A stretch of DNA of 64,000 nt from Nostoc sp. 'Peltigera membranacea cyanobiont' 210A (GCF_002246015.1 NZ_NOLJ01000008.1:70552-134551), one strand, 5' to 3'. Counted from the first letter of the stretch, positions 7,554 through 17,263 are shown. Notes: generated by a model not told the origin, from the letters alone. A program made the numbers and translations.

Positions 7554-10004
7554 CTAACTTCTCAAGTTGACGCCGAATTTTTCCACCAAAGCTTCGCGGA
7601 CTTTATTGTGTACTGGTTCAACTTCAGCCTCAGTCAAAGTGCGATCGCTAGCCCGATAAATTAAGCGGAATGCTAAACTCCGCTGTCCTTCGGGGACGTT
7701 TTCACCACGATATTCATCAAATAATTCCACCGATTCGAGCAACTCTTTACCAGCTTTGGTAATTACTTTTTCAATTTCGACAACTGAGATTTTCACTGGT
7801 GCGAAAAAGGCGATGTCGCGATCGCTAGCTGGATATGTAGAATAGGGCAGGAATGTGGGGACGAGAACTTCATCTTGTTCTAGCGAATCTAAAAGCACAT
7901 CTAGATCCAACTGGAAAACGTAGACGGAATCTGGTAAACCTTTTTCGCGTCGCAATTGGGGATGGAGTTGCCCAAAAATACCCAGTCTGTTACCCCGAAT
8001 CCATAGAGAAGCGGTGCGTCCTGGATGTAAGCGATCGTCGCGGCGATCGGGTTGAAATTCGATTTCCAAGCTAAGTTGCCGAAATACACTTTCTAAAATG
8101 CCTTTGGCTTCAAACCAGGTGATGGGTTCTTCGCGTCCACTTTTTGACCATTTGCCAAGGGTGCGATCGCCTCCGATAATTCCCGCCAGGGCTTCTGTTT
8201 CTTGCAAACCGTCTTCTTCTTGCCAGAAAATTTGCCCGATTTCAAAGCCGTTAAGGGCACCATTACCCTGCTCTAAATTGTATTGAAAGGCATCAATTAA
8301 CCCAGATATCAAATCGGTTCGCAGCGCTGAATATTCGACAAATAAGGGGTTGGACAGGACTATATTTCTGTCTTCTCCTGGTTTGACTAAAGAATAGTGG
8401 ATTAATTCTGTCAATCCTTCAGCCCGGAGGAAAGCTCGTAATTTGCGAATTAGTTCTTGATCTAAAGGTAGATAACCAGCTTCCGCTTTTTCTGGTAAAG
8501 TATCACAGAATTTGTTGTAACCATAGAGACGGGCGATTTCTTCAATTAAATCAATTTCTCGCTCTAAGTCACGGTAACGATAGGGTGGGACGGAAACTGA
8601 CCACGTAGGTTGATGGCTGCTATCTTCTCCTGAAGGAGTTAATTTACATCCCAATGCAGTCAGGATGCGCTCAACATCTTGTTTTTGCAGTTCACCTGTA
8701 TCCTCTTCTAAATCGATGGGACCTAATATCTGATTAACTCGGTCTAAACGCAGGGCGATAGAACGACTCCAAGTAGACGGATCGGGGCGGGTGTCAGCAA
8801 TTTCTTGCTGGACTATAGTTCCACTAGCTAATTCGCTAATTAAGGATAAAGCGCGGCGATTAGCTGTTTCCAACTCAGCGCGGTTAACTCCCCGTTCGTA
8901 TCTGCCAGAAGCCTCACTTCTTAAGCCCACACTCCGGGAAGAACGGCGAATTGCCACGGAATCAAATAAAGCTGCTTCCAAAACTAGACTTTGAGTACCT
9001 TCATGGACTTCCGTTTCTTCCCCACCCATGACTCCCGCCAGTGCAACGGGTTTGTCGTTAGCGGTAATTAACAAATTTTGGGATGCTAGGGTGCGAGTTT
9101 GTCCATCCAGGGTTTTGAGAGATTCCCCATTATTGGCGAAGCGAACGCCGATGGTTAAATTTTGGCTACTTGCAACAGATTTTATGCGATCGCGGTCAAA
9201 GGCGTGCAGTGGTTGTCCCCATTCCAACAAAACGTAGTTAGTAATATCCACCACATTACTAATGGGACGTACCCCAGCCGCCCGCAAACGCTGTTGCATC
9301 CATTCGGGAGATGGAGCAATTTTCACCTGTTCAATTACCGTACCGATGTATGCAGGACAAGCTTGGGTATCGGCAATTTTTAAAGCTAAATTTCCGGCAT
9401 TTTTGGGAATAGAGACTTCACCAGGTTCAGGAATGCTCAACTTTCCACCCGTTAAAGCTGCTACCTCTCTGGCTACACCTACCATACTCAAAGCATCAGC
9501 GCGATTAGCAGTTGCGGTGAGGTCTAAAATTACATCATCTAAACCCAATAACGGCCGGACATCACTACCCAATGGTAAATTTTCCTGGGTAAAAATATGA
9601 ATTCCATCGACATCGGTGGGCAAACCGAGTTCCTTTAAAGAACAAATCATGCCCTGAGATGGGACACCACGTAGTTTTGCAGGTTTAATTTTTAAATCGA
9701 TGTTGGGTAAGTAAGTACCCGTAGTTGCCACTGGGACATAGATATCTGCCTTCACATTGGCAGCACCACAGACAATATTTAAAGTTTCACCTGTACCGAT
9801 ATCGACTTGGCAAACACTCAATTTATCGGCGTTGGGATGGGGTTGACGCTCAAGCACTTTGCCGATCACCACGCCATTTGCCCAAGTGCGGCGGTCTTCA
9901 ATCTCTTCAACCTCAAACCCCGCCATTGTCAGGGTTTCGGCTAATTCTTCTGGACTAAGTTTTATCTCTACTAGTTCGCGCAGCCAATTTAGAGAAATAC
10001 GCAT
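7554..10004 (-). CDS. pheT: phenylalanyl-tRNA synthetase beta subunit
   Basis: An 816-residue protein, full length for bacterial PheT, which pairs with PheS as an alpha2-beta2 enzyme charging tRNA-Phe. The N-terminus MRISLNWLRELVEI, the tRNA-binding EMAP-like domain (PHPNADKLSVCQVDIG, KLRGVPSQGMICSLKELGL), the B3/B4 editing region (GVRPISNVVDITNYVLLEWG, QPLHAFDRD), the B5 domain, and the C-terminal ferredoxin-like anticodon-binding domain (FLPYSTYPASDRDIAFF ... EKFGVNLRS) occur in the expected order. It is not next to pheS, as is common in cyanobacteria. It is monocistronic here, with a hairpin after its stop. Confidence 0.98.
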   Translation of the reverse strand: MRISLNWLRELVEIKLSPEELAETLTMAGFEVEEIEDRRTWANGVVIGKVLERQPHPNADKLSVCQVDIGTGETLNIVCGAANVKADIYVPVATTGTYLPNIDLKIKPAKLRGVPSQGMICSLKELGLPTDVDGIHIFTQENLPLGSDVRPLLGLDDVILDLTATANRADALSMVGVAREVAALTGGKLSIPEPGEVSIPKNAGNLALKIADTQACPAYIGTVIEQVKIAPSPEWMQQRLRAAGVRPISNVVDITNYVLLEWGQPLHAFDRDRIKSVASSQNLTIGVRFANNGESLKTLDGQTRTLASQNLLITANDKPVALAGVMGGEETEVHEGTQSLVLEAALFDSVAIRRSSRSVGLRSEASGRYERGVNRAELETANRRALSLISELASGTIVQQEIADTRPDPSTWSRSIALRLDRVNQILGPIDLEEDTGELQKQDVERILTALGCKLTPSGEDSSHQPTWSVSVPPYRYRDLEREIDLIEEIARLYGYNKFCDTLPEKAEAGYLPLDQELIRKLRAFLRAEGLTELIHYSLVKPGEDRNIVLSNPLFVEYSALRTDLISGLIDAFQYNLEQGNGALNGFEIGQIFWQEEDGLQETEALAGIIGGDRTLGKWSKSGREEPITWFEAKGILESVFRQLSLEIEFQPDRRDDRLHPGRTASLWIRGNRLGIFGQLHPQLRREKGLPDSVYVFQLDLDVLLDSLEQDEVLVPTFLPYSTYPASDRDIAFFAPVKISVVEIEKVITKAGKELLESVELFDEYRGENVPEGQRSLAFRLIYRASDRTLTEAEVEPVHNKVREALVEKFGVNLRS

Positions 10005-10219
10005 GGAGTGTGCTTGTTTTAGGAATCGTCTTTTGCTCTTATTTTAGGGTGCCTGCTAGCGATCGATGGCTACTCGCCCTGCAAGGCGTACCCTTTCACT
10101 TGAACAATCCTACTACGTTAGACTGCCAATGTAAAAATTAAGTAAATACTGAGAATGTATCTACGCAGGGAAGTAAGACATTATTTTATTTGGTTGATTT
10201 TGACGTTAAACTACATACG

Positions 10220-10249
10220 CCCGGATTTTTCACAAGCGAGAAATCCGGG
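10220..10249 (-). terminator. hairpin downstream of the secreted-protein gene
   Basis: CCCGGATTT and AAATCCGGG form a 9-bp stem, about 40 bases beyond the stop of the gene at 10289-10786. TGTTTTGTTT follows it on the plus strand, so it looks better as a plus-strand terminator. It may work in both directions. Confidence 0.45.
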
Positions 10250-10288
10250 TGTTTTGTTTCAGACAAAAGCGTGTCAAAGGTTAGTCAT

Positions 10289-10786
10289 CTACGGTTTACT
10301 AACAACAATTTTAGCAATGTAGTCTTTGAGTACAATCGTCTTTTTGCTATTTGGGTACGGGGAAACTCCTATCAATGTCACCGAATATTTATCTAAAAAT
10401 TGAATTGGTAAAGCATCACGACCTGGGACAAGGGTTAGCATTAATGTTGAAACTTGCTTACCATTTTTTATGATGTCTAATCCAATAATAACTTGCCCTT
10501 GCCAAATACAAGTTACATCAGAAGGACACCGAGAATCCTGGATAACTTTTGAAAATTTGATTTCAATATTTTCAGTGGGGAGGTAAGCTGTCTTTCCATA
10601 TTTTAGATAAAATGGAGTATTAAAAGTGGTTCCAACTCTAGCCATCAATTGTTGATGATGACCTTGAGCAATTGATTGAACTTCTATGTTTGAAGGCTTG
10701 ATATTTGATAAAAGTCCATAGCTAGGAAGAGAATTTCCTCCACCAATCAATGTTAATATAACTGCTGCGCTCACTACACTTTTCAT
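10289..10786 (-). CDS. small secreted protein of unknown function
   Basis: A 165-residue protein with a probable Sec signal peptide (MKSVVSAAVILTLIGGGNS, a basic start followed by a hydrophobic run). The mature part has a beta-rich look and a DSRCPSDVTCIWQGQ motif with two cysteines that could form a disulfide. I recognise this C-P-x-D-V-x-C-x-W-x-G pattern from uncharacterised secreted bacterial proteins but know no function for it. It stands alone, with a decayed toxin-antitoxin pair upstream and a hairpin downstream. Confidence 0.7.
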   Translation of the reverse strand: MKSVVSAAVILTLIGGGNSLPSYGLLSNIKPSNIEVQSIAQGHHQQLMARVGTTFNTPFYLKYGKTAYLPTENIEIKFSKVIQDSRCPSDVTCIWQGQVIIGLDIIKNGKQVSTLMLTLVPGRDALPIQFLDKYSVTLIGVSPYPNSKKTIVLKDYIAKIVVSKP

Positions 10787-10817
10787 TTTTTATGCTCCAT
10801 AGTCAGGAATTTTATTA

Positions 10818-10925
10818 TTAGTTGAGCCAGAAAGTAGACTTATAAATTGTTCTGTTTTCTCCTAGAGTTGAGTTTTTGCGTCTGAGAGCTAAAGACCAGA
10901 CTGAAGTATCAACAATGACTTTCAT
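10818..10925 (-). pseudogene. vapC toxin remnant (PIN domain N-terminus only)
   Basis: The frame reads MKVIVDTSVWSLALRRKNS, the unmistakable first strand and catalytic aspartate of a VapC PIN-domain ribonuclease, and then stops after 35 residues. The rest of the usual 130-140 residues is missing. Its ATG overlaps the antitoxin frame's stop as ATGA, the normal vapBC coupling. Confidence 0.8.
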
Positions 10926-11124
10926 CGACTCCGGCGCTGTTGCTTGTAGTCATAATTATCGTCGTATTCAATCGTACCAAATAGCTCCAGAATTTTCAGT
11001 TGTTTTCGACGCTGTACATACTCTCGTAATGCCTCTTCAACAACAGCATTCTTAGTTGGATGATCGCCAAGTTCCAGTAGCTCTCCTTAATTAAGTTTTT
11101 GTCAATTTCGAGATTAGTAGTCAT
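10922..11124 (-). pseudogene. vapB antitoxin, frameshifted
   Basis: From ATG at 11124 the frame reads MTTNLEIDKNLIKE and then shifts. Removing two bases within the GAGAG run at about 11081-11086 restores LLELGDHPTKNAVVEEALRE and YVQRRKQLKILELFGTIEY, a typical VapB (DUF2191-like) antitoxin that ends at the start codon of vapC. It is a broken gene beside a truncated toxin. Confidence 0.8.
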
Positions 11125-11178
11125 GTGTAGATTATCGCACAAAGTAATGTGCATAAAAAACTCATTGGAGTGGTTAAT

Positions 11179-12573
11179 TTAAGTCAAATGCATAAAGACT
11201 ATTTTCAGTAATTCCGCGCGAGTAAACGGTTTAGTCAGATATCCAGAAGCCCCAACTAATTTCGCTTTTACTTTGTCTACAATCCCTTTATTCCCAGTAA
11301 CAAAGATAATAGGAGTGTTTTGAAATAGGGAATTATTTCGTATAATTCGGCACAACTCATAACCATCAATTCCTAGCATGTTTAAATCCAACAAAATTAA
11401 ATCCGGTTTGTGCCTTATAATTGACAAAACTGCTTTCACTGGATCGTTAATAGTCACTACGGAAAAATTTTCATTTTCTAAGAAATAACTAATTTCTTTA
11501 AGAATTGTAGGGCTATCATCTACAGAAACGATTTTGTGGACTTTTTTTACTGTTACAGTAGCAGCCGTTACTCTTTGGGAAGCAGAATTTATGTTATTTG
11601 ATATTGTTGGTTCCTGAAAGTTTTCTTTTGAAGGAGTAGAAATCTGTGGCAATCGCTGAACAGGAACTATTTTCTCTTCAGGAATATTTGGGTAAGAATT
11701 GACAGTGCTACTTAGTTCTTGTTTGGTGTCAACTAACCCTGAAATCAATTTTGAGAAAAGCGATTGCTCCTCAAAAATCTTTGGTAATTTATCATAAGGT
11801 GGATCGGGTTCATGAAGGATAATCGCACCCTTAAGGATGTAAGGGTATAAATTGCGAGCTAGTTGAATTTCATCTTGATTCAAAATTACAGCCAGATGAC
11901 ACAGGCTAAAACCTTTCATCCAGTTAATTAAATCTGGCTGTAGATTTGGTAAATCTTGGTCATCAAACTTACTGTTAATCAACAGATATGGCCGTTGATA
12001 TTGAGAAGAAATTTTTGGTGTAAAAGCCTGCCAATTCTGTAATTTTACTTGGCAATACTCTAGAATTTTTTCTACACCTAGCCTACAAATTTTTGGCATT
12101 CTCTCAATTGGTTCTGTTAATTCATAAGTACCTTCTTTGATAAGTAAAAATGATTCAATTACCTCTTTAACTAATTCTTGAACCAGTACTGCTGCTTGTG
12201 TAGAATGTAGATGTTGTTGACTAACAAGCCATGATATAGCCTGATACTCAGGAGGGTGGCTTCTCGAATTACTGTCATCTTTGATGAACTGACTGTGTGA
12301 GTCAGGTTCAAACATCAGTCTTACTTGTACGCGAACCTCATTAGTAAGGAGTGGAATTTGCTGGCTGAGGCGTCGCAAATGGCGTTCTAGTCGGTCAAAG
12401 GGTTCCACTGAATGGGTAGCGTAAGTTATTTTGCCCTGTTCTAAGTAAATCGACCAAGCAACTGAATTACTCAATACTTGTAAACAAGTACTGTCGGAAC
12501 AATTGGATAATTGTCTTAACAAACTTAGAGGACGTAGTTTGGTGAATGTACCTGAGTTATTCATATTTTTCAA
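11179..12573 (-). CDS. PATAN-domain response regulator (PatA/PixG-like)
   Basis: A 464-residue two-component response regulator. The first 200 or so residues match the PATAN region (TFTKLRPLSLLRQLS, SIYLEQGKITYATHSVEPFD, AISWLVSQQHL). The last 120 or so form a CheY-like receiver with VDDSP, the phosphoacceptor aspartate in LILLDLNML, VTGN, and the lysine in LTKPFTRAEL. This architecture is shared with PatA (heterocyst patterning) and PixG/PilG (motility) of cyanobacteria. No CheY, CheW or histidine kinase gene lies next to it, so its partner is elsewhere and the assignment to either process is open. Confidence 0.85.
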   Translation of the reverse strand: MKNMNNSGTFTKLRPLSLLRQLSNCSDSTCLQVLSNSVAWSIYLEQGKITYATHSVEPFDRLERHLRRLSQQIPLLTNEVRVQVRLMFEPDSHSQFIKDDSNSRSHPPEYQAISWLVSQQHLHSTQAAVLVQELVKEVIESFLLIKEGTYELTEPIERMPKICRLGVEKILEYCQVKLQNWQAFTPKISSQYQRPYLLINSKFDDQDLPNLQPDLINWMKGFSLCHLAVILNQDEIQLARNLYPYILKGAIILHEPDPPYDKLPKIFEEQSLFSKLISGLVDTKQELSSTVNSYPNIPEEKIVPVQRLPQISTPSKENFQEPTISNNINSASQRVTAATVTVKKVHKIVSVDDSPTILKEISYFLENENFSVVTINDPVKAVLSIIRHKPDLILLDLNMLGIDGYELCRIIRNNSLFQNTPIIFVTGNKGIVDKVKAKLVGASGYLTKPFTRAELLKIVFMHLT

Positions 12574-13284
12574 GTTTTTTGCGGAATCAACAACCGAACA
12601 TTTGTAGATTGAAAATATGATCTATAAAGTATTCTCTTCTTTGTAATATTTTTCTACCCACAAATTATTTATTTGAAAATATGTACATATATTAAAAAAT
12701 GTAAGGCTCCTAAGTCCTTTGTTACATTTGACACATTCTACTTAATCTATCTCAAAAAACAAGTAAGTGTGAATAAAGGTAAGCATCTATCATAGCTAGA
12801 TTATCAGTAGAGGTTGGTTAATTCTGGATTTTACTAACTACTGACAACTCTTGAGTGAAGACCTTAATAATGATGTTTATTTATGCCCACTCACTTCCAG
12901 AGGCAAATTTGATTCCAAGTTCGCGCAGTTACACTGGTATACTTCTAGAGTGAACGAGCTTAATTATGGTTAATTACTTTTCCTTAAAGAAACGATTCTT
13001 CTACATAAAATCTTTAAAAACTTATCTAGGAAAGTTTACGTATTTATTGTACTGTAGGTTTAATGGATATAACTTTTTGGTAGATACATTACAACAGATA
13101 ATGCTGGGTTTTGATAAACTCTTTTTTGCTAAACTAAGCTGTACTCAAGTTCATCTTAAATATATAGAGAACTTCATGAAAATAATTTGTTTAATAAAGA
13201 TTAGAGCATCTACCAATAGATACTATATTCTGTAGTCGCCTCGGCGATTGAAACTATATACTCTGAGCAAAGGGAAATAAAGCT
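12574..13284. other. 711-bp intergenic region between divergent genes
   Basis: AT-rich spacer between the response regulator (minus) and the vWA gene (plus), so it holds both promoters. An 89-codon frame at 12966-13235 has AT-rich, low-information composition and looks accidental. A lone GGCGATTGAAAC at about 13244 resembles a CRISPR repeat end but is not repeated. Confidence 0.5.
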
Positions 13285-13986
13285 TTGGACTTTAACATAA
13301 CACAAAAAGTTATGCATGATACATTAAGACTTGATGAAGTAGTAGAATTTGCTGAGAACCCAGAACCACGTTGTCCTTGTGTACTTTTATTAGACACATC
13401 TGGGTCGATGCAAGGAGAGGCGATTGAGGCTTTAAATCAAGGTTTACTAAGCTTAAAGGATGAATTAGTCAAAAATTCTTTAGCTGCCAGACGGGTGGAA
13501 GTGGCGATCGTCACTTTTGATAGTAATATCAATGTAGTACAAGACTTTGTGACTGCCGATCAATTCAATCCGCCGATTTTGACAGCCCAAGGCTTGACTA
13601 CAATGGGTGCGGGAATTCATAAAGCTTTGGACATAATTCAAGAGCGTAAATCTCAGTATCGTGCCAACGGGATTGCTTACTATCGTCCTTGGGTGTTTAT
13701 GATTACCGATGGAGAACCCCAAGGTGAGTTAGAACAAGTGGTAGAGCAAGCATCCCAGCGCCTACAGGGAGACGAGGCGAACAAGCGGGTAGCATTCTTT
13801 ACAGTTGGTGTAGAAAATGCGAATATGACGCGTTTAAATCAAATAACTGTACGTACTCCCTTAAAGCTTAAAGGATTAAATTTTATCGAGATGTTTGTCT
13901 GGCTGTCAACTAGTATGTCGGCTGTTTCTCATTCCCAAGTAGACGAACAGGTAGCACTACCGCCCATTGGTTGGGGGACTGTTTAA
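13285..13986 (+). CDS. TerY-like vWA domain protein
   Basis: A 233-residue von Willebrand factor A domain protein. The MIDAS metal site is seen as DTSGSM (residues 37-42), with a threonine-containing loop TTMGAG and the later aspartate in MITDGEPQG. The opening VEFAENPEPRCPCVLLLDTS is the typical TerY form. The TTG start at 13285 has AGGGA 9 bases upstream; an in-frame ATG at 13312 is the alternative. It is followed 51 bases later by a PP2C phosphatase and then a kinase, the TerY-P triad described for tellurite/stress-linked systems. It probably acts as the scaffold or target of that kinase-phosphatase pair. Confidence 0.88.
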   Translation: MDFNITQKVMHDTLRLDEVVEFAENPEPRCPCVLLLDTSGSMQGEAIEALNQGLLSLKDELVKNSLAARRVEVAIVTFDSNINVVQDFVTADQFNPPILTAQGLTTMGAGIHKALDIIQERKSQYRANGIAYYRPWVFMITDGEPQGELEQVVEQASQRLQGDEANKRVAFFTVGVENANMTRLNQITVRTPLKLKGLNFIEMFVWLSTSMSAVSHSQVDEQVALPPIGWGTV

Positions 13987-14037
13987 TTAAAAATTGCAGC
14001 TTGATGTTTACACAGCTAGCTGCTTGAAAAAAAATTT

Positions 14038-14820
14038 ATGAACATATCAAAACAGATTGCTCAATGGCGGATTGTGGCTGCTTCTGTATGTGGTACAAGT
14101 CACTTAAAAAACAATCAATTATGTCAGGATGCTCATCACTGGCAGATATTGTCAGATAATGTTTTAGTGGCAGCCGCAGCAGATGGTGCGGGTTCTGCTA
14201 GCCTTGGGAAAGTGGGAGCGATGGTTGCTGTGGAGACAGCAATCGAAAACATTTCTACCAAGGGGCTGACCCGAAAAAGTTTGACTGATGATACATTGGT
14301 GCGATCGCTCTTAAATGATGCCATATTAGCTGCCAAAAAAGCTGTAGAGGATGAGGCGGCTACTTGTGATAAACAGCCTCAAGATTTAGCAACTACCTTA
14401 ATTATGCTGGTTGCCACACCAGAAGTTGTAGCTGTAGTTCAGATAGGCGATGGTTTGGCAGTGGCTAAAGATAGTATGGGCAACCTGCTGGCACTGACGA
14501 TGCCTGATAGTGGTGAATACATCAACGAAACTACTTTTTTAACTTCGCCTCATGCCTTAGATACAGCACAAATGAGATTATGGCGCACAGACATAGTAAA
14601 CGTTGGTATCATCACCGACGGATTACAAATGCTGGCTTTGAATATGGTTGTTGGCGAACCTCACAAACCATTCTTTTTTCCGCTGTTTGAATTTGTCGCC
14701 AATACTGAGGATAAGACAGAAGCGAAGGAGCAATTGGTAAAATTTTTACGCTCAGAGCGGATTACGCAACGCACTGATGATGATTTAACACTCATTATAG
14801 CCGCATTCAACGACTCATGA
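14038..14820 (+). CDS. PP2C-family serine/threonine phosphatase of the TerY-P triad
   Basis: A 260-residue PP2C-like phosphatase. Metal-binding motifs are visible: an early CQDAHH in place of the usual R-x-x-N-E-D, AAAADGAGSASLG (the DG pair), VVQIGDGLAVA, IITDGL and a final TDDDLTLIIAAF. It opens with WRIVAASVCGTSHLKNNQ, the form typical of triad phosphatases. It lies between the vWA and the kinase genes, which suggests that it reverses the kinase's phosphorylation. The three genes are tightly spaced and probably one transcript. Confidence 0.88.
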   Translation: MNISKQIAQWRIVAASVCGTSHLKNNQLCQDAHHWQILSDNVLVAAAADGAGSASLGKVGAMVAVETAIENISTKGLTRKSLTDDTLVRSLLNDAILAAKKAVEDEAATCDKQPQDLATTLIMLVATPEVVAVVQIGDGLAVAKDSMGNLLALTMPDSGEYINETTFLTSPHALDTAQMRLWRTDIVNVGIITDGLQMLALNMVVGEPHKPFFFPLFEFVANTEDKTEAKEQLVKFLRSERITQRTDDDLTLIIAAFNDS

Positions 14821-14877
14821 GCAATCGATTTACAGGTTTCACATCTTACAATAACTTCCGTTAGCGGTAATTTCATT

Positions 14878-17040
14878 ATGCAGGTACTACGTTGTTCCCC
14901 CAGAAAAGAAATCCTCAGTCTCAATGTCAGTTTGGGACGTGGCGGTGAAGCTTGTGTTTATGCTGTGCCATCCGATAACGACTTGGTGGCGAAGATTTAC
15001 CACAAGCCAACCACTGCCCATGCTGAAAAACTCCAGGCGATGCTTGCCAACCCGCCAGAAAACCCTACGGCGAGTTTAGGGCATATCTCTATCGCTTGGC
15101 CAGAGGATTTATTACGGGCGGCAGATGGCAAAAATAGCATCCTGGGCTTTTTGATGCCACGTATTCAGGGGATGCGTCCAATCATCGACTTTTACAACCC
15201 CAGAACCCGTCGGCAACATTGCCCCTTGTTCAACTATCAGTACCTGCTCCGCACGGCTCGTAACCTGGCGGCAGCTTTTGCCGCTTTGCACGCTAGTGGA
15301 TATTGCATTGGTGATGTGAACGAGTCTAATATCCTCGTCAGTGATACAGCACTGGTGACTTTGATAGATACAGACTCTTTCCAAGTAACCGACCCAAACA
15401 GCAATGTTGTTTATCGCTGCCCAGTAGGTAAACCAGAGTTTACTCCACCAGAACTACAGAATAAAACTTTTGCCCAGCACGATCGCGAAATCTCTCACGA
15501 TTTATTTGGGTTAGGGGTGCTAGTATTTCAACTCTTAATGGAAGGCACCCACCCATTTTCGGGGATTTTTCAAGGTGCGATTGAGCCACCACCTTACGAA
15601 GCACGCATTGCATCGGGTCATTTCACTTACAGCGAAAAGCGTTACGTACCCTACCTGCCGACACCTATTGCCCCCCCTTGGGAAATTCTCCATCCCAGTT
15701 TACAGGAATTATTTGTCCGTTGTTTTGAAGAGGGTCATAACAACCCACAACTACGCCCCAGTGCCCAGACTTGGCTCTCAGCCATCGCTGAAGCCGAAGA
15801 GTCCCTAATTACCTGTACGACAAATCCCCAGCATCGCTACAACAACCACATGCGTAGCTGTCCGTGGTGCGAACGTACAGTGCGATTAGGTGGACGCGAC
15901 CCCTTCCCATCACATCGGGCTATAGAAGCTAGAGAACATCTCCAACCGCGAGTCAAAGCGAGAAAACGCTACAATCAGACACCGCATTTTCCCCAGCGCG
16001 CCATGTCACCGCAGCTAGCTAATTACTGGCAGCCAATGACTCCTAGCGGTTCATATAAACCTTCCAAAAAGTCAAAGTTGTACCCGATTATTTGTTGTTT
16101 GCTGGGTTTTGGTTTATTGGGATATGCAGATGTAATGATTAAATTTACTCAGCCGTTAGTTTCCCAAAATGCTTACACCCAACAAACAATCAAGTCTTCC
16201 CAGCCAAATAATAAACTCAGCTTCGCTGATTCTTATCAGCAAGGTTATATTGCTTACAAAGAGCGAGACTATGACAAAGCAATTGTCAATTTTAGCCAAG
16301 CAATTGAACAAGAACCTACACATGCTAGAGCAATTGTAAATCGTGGCAATGCCCGCTATAACCTGAAAGACTACGAAGGAGCAGTCACAGATTATAGCCA
16401 AGCTCTGAAAATCAATCCCAATCAAACCAAAGCTCTGGTAAATCGGGGCAATGCCCGCTATATGCTCGCCGAATATAGCAACGATCCCGATCGAGAATAT
16501 AATCTAGCGATCGCAGACTATAATCGAGCCATCGGTCTGGATAATAATGAAATTGAAGCTTATGTCAGACGGGGAATTGTCCGCGCCCAAATGGCTAAAT
16601 ACAGCGGTGAATCTCAACAAGCTTACAAAAAAGCGATCGCAGATTTTACTCAAGCCATACAACTTAATGTCTCCAAAGCCGAAGCTTACTTCCAGCGGGG
16701 TGTTGTCTATTATCAAATTGCTCAATATAGCAGCAATTATCAGCAAGAATATAATCAAGCGATCGCTGACTTTAACCAAGCATTAACCCTAAGCCCTAAA
16801 CTAGCAAAAGCATATCTCAAACGAGGTATGGTTCGCTATGAACTGGCACAATATGGCGGTAGTGAAGCTAACAAAAACCAGACAAAAGCTGTCGAAGATA
16901 TACAGGCATCTGCCAAAATATTTCTTGAGCAAGATGACATGGATAATTATCAACAAGCACTCAGTAATATGTGTGTAGTCATCGAAAACAAATGTGACCC
17001 TTTATTCCAAGGCTCAAGTAACATGGAAAAAACTAACTAG
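14878..17040 (+). CDS. Ser/Thr kinase-like protein with zinc-ribbon, TM helix and TPR repeats
   Basis: A 720-residue protein. Residues 1-310 are a divergent eukaryotic-type kinase: glycine loop GRGGEACVY (20-28), VAKIYHK with the ATP lysine (39), catalytic loop GDVNESNIL (145-153) and IDTDSFQV in place of DFG (163-170). A short cysteine cluster (C313, C328 and C331, with CPWC and nearby histidines) resembles a zinc ribbon. A single membrane helix follows at about 401-422 (LYPIICCLLGFGLLGYADVM), then about five TPR units to residue 690. It is the third member of the TerY-P triad. The membrane-anchored TPR tail would face the periplasm, since it follows a single crossing, and is an addition to the simple triad kinase. 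Confidence 0.88.
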   Translation: MQVLRCSPRKEILSLNVSLGRGGEACVYAVPSDNDLVAKIYHKPTTAHAEKLQAMLANPPENPTASLGHISIAWPEDLLRAADGKNSILGFLMPRIQGMRPIIDFYNPRTRRQHCPLFNYQYLLRTARNLAAAFAALHASGYCIGDVNESNILVSDTALVTLIDTDSFQVTDPNSNVVYRCPVGKPEFTPPELQNKTFAQHDREISHDLFGLGVLVFQLLMEGTHPFSGIFQGAIEPPPYEARIASGHFTYSEKRYVPYLPTPIAPPWEILHPSLQELFVRCFEEGHNNPQLRPSAQTWLSAIAEAEESLITCTTNPQHRYNNHMRSCPWCERTVRLGGRDPFPSHRAIEAREHLQPRVKARKRYNQTPHFPQRAMSPQLANYWQPMTPSGSYKPSKKSKLYPIICCLLGFGLLGYADVMIKFTQPLVSQNAYTQQTIKSSQPNNKLSFADSYQQGYIAYKERDYDKAIVNFSQAIEQEPTHARAIVNRGNARYNLKDYEGAVTDYSQALKINPNQTKALVNRGNARYMLAEYSNDPDREYNLAIADYNRAIGLDNNEIEAYVRRGIVRAQMAKYSGESQQAYKKAIADFTQAIQLNVSKAEAYFQRGVVYYQIAQYSSNYQQEYNQAIADFNQALTLSPKLAKAYLKRGMVRYELAQYGGSEANKNQTKAVEDIQASAKIFLEQDDMDNYQQALSNMCVVIENKCDPLFQGSSNMEKTN

Positions 17041-17098
17041 AAACAAGTAAGTTTTGTTACTAGCATATTGTTGGTTTTGATTGAAAAAATCAAGCCTG

Positions 17099-17262
17099 AT
17101 ATCATGTCCGCTTGGTTACTTATTAAACCTCAAGAACCCCACCCCGCCAAAGCTACGCTTTGTCTCCCTGCCCCTAATCCCCAGAGGGGGCCCCGAGTTC
17201 CCCGCAGGCGGGGAGGGGTGCAATGATTGTGGAAATCATAACTAATTACCCGGACATGATAT
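17099..17262. mobile_element. MITE-like element with 12-bp terminal inverted repeats
   Basis: ATATCATGTCCG (17099-17110) and CGGACATGATAT (17251-17262) are perfect inverted repeats bounding 164 bp with a C/G-rich core (CCCCACCCC ... GGGGAGGGGTG). It contains no gene. Confidence 0.6.
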
Positions 17263-17263
17263 G

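Noticed and set aside
12966..13235. An 89-codon open frame upstream of the vWA gene.
   Set aside because: AT-rich, low-information sequence (many F, Y, L, K), no good ribosome-binding site and no recognisable motif; probably chance.
13237..13258. GCGATTGAAAC resembling the end of a cyanobacterial CRISPR repeat (also at about 45366).
   Set aside because: Each occurs once, without spacing or repeats; no cas genes are in the window.
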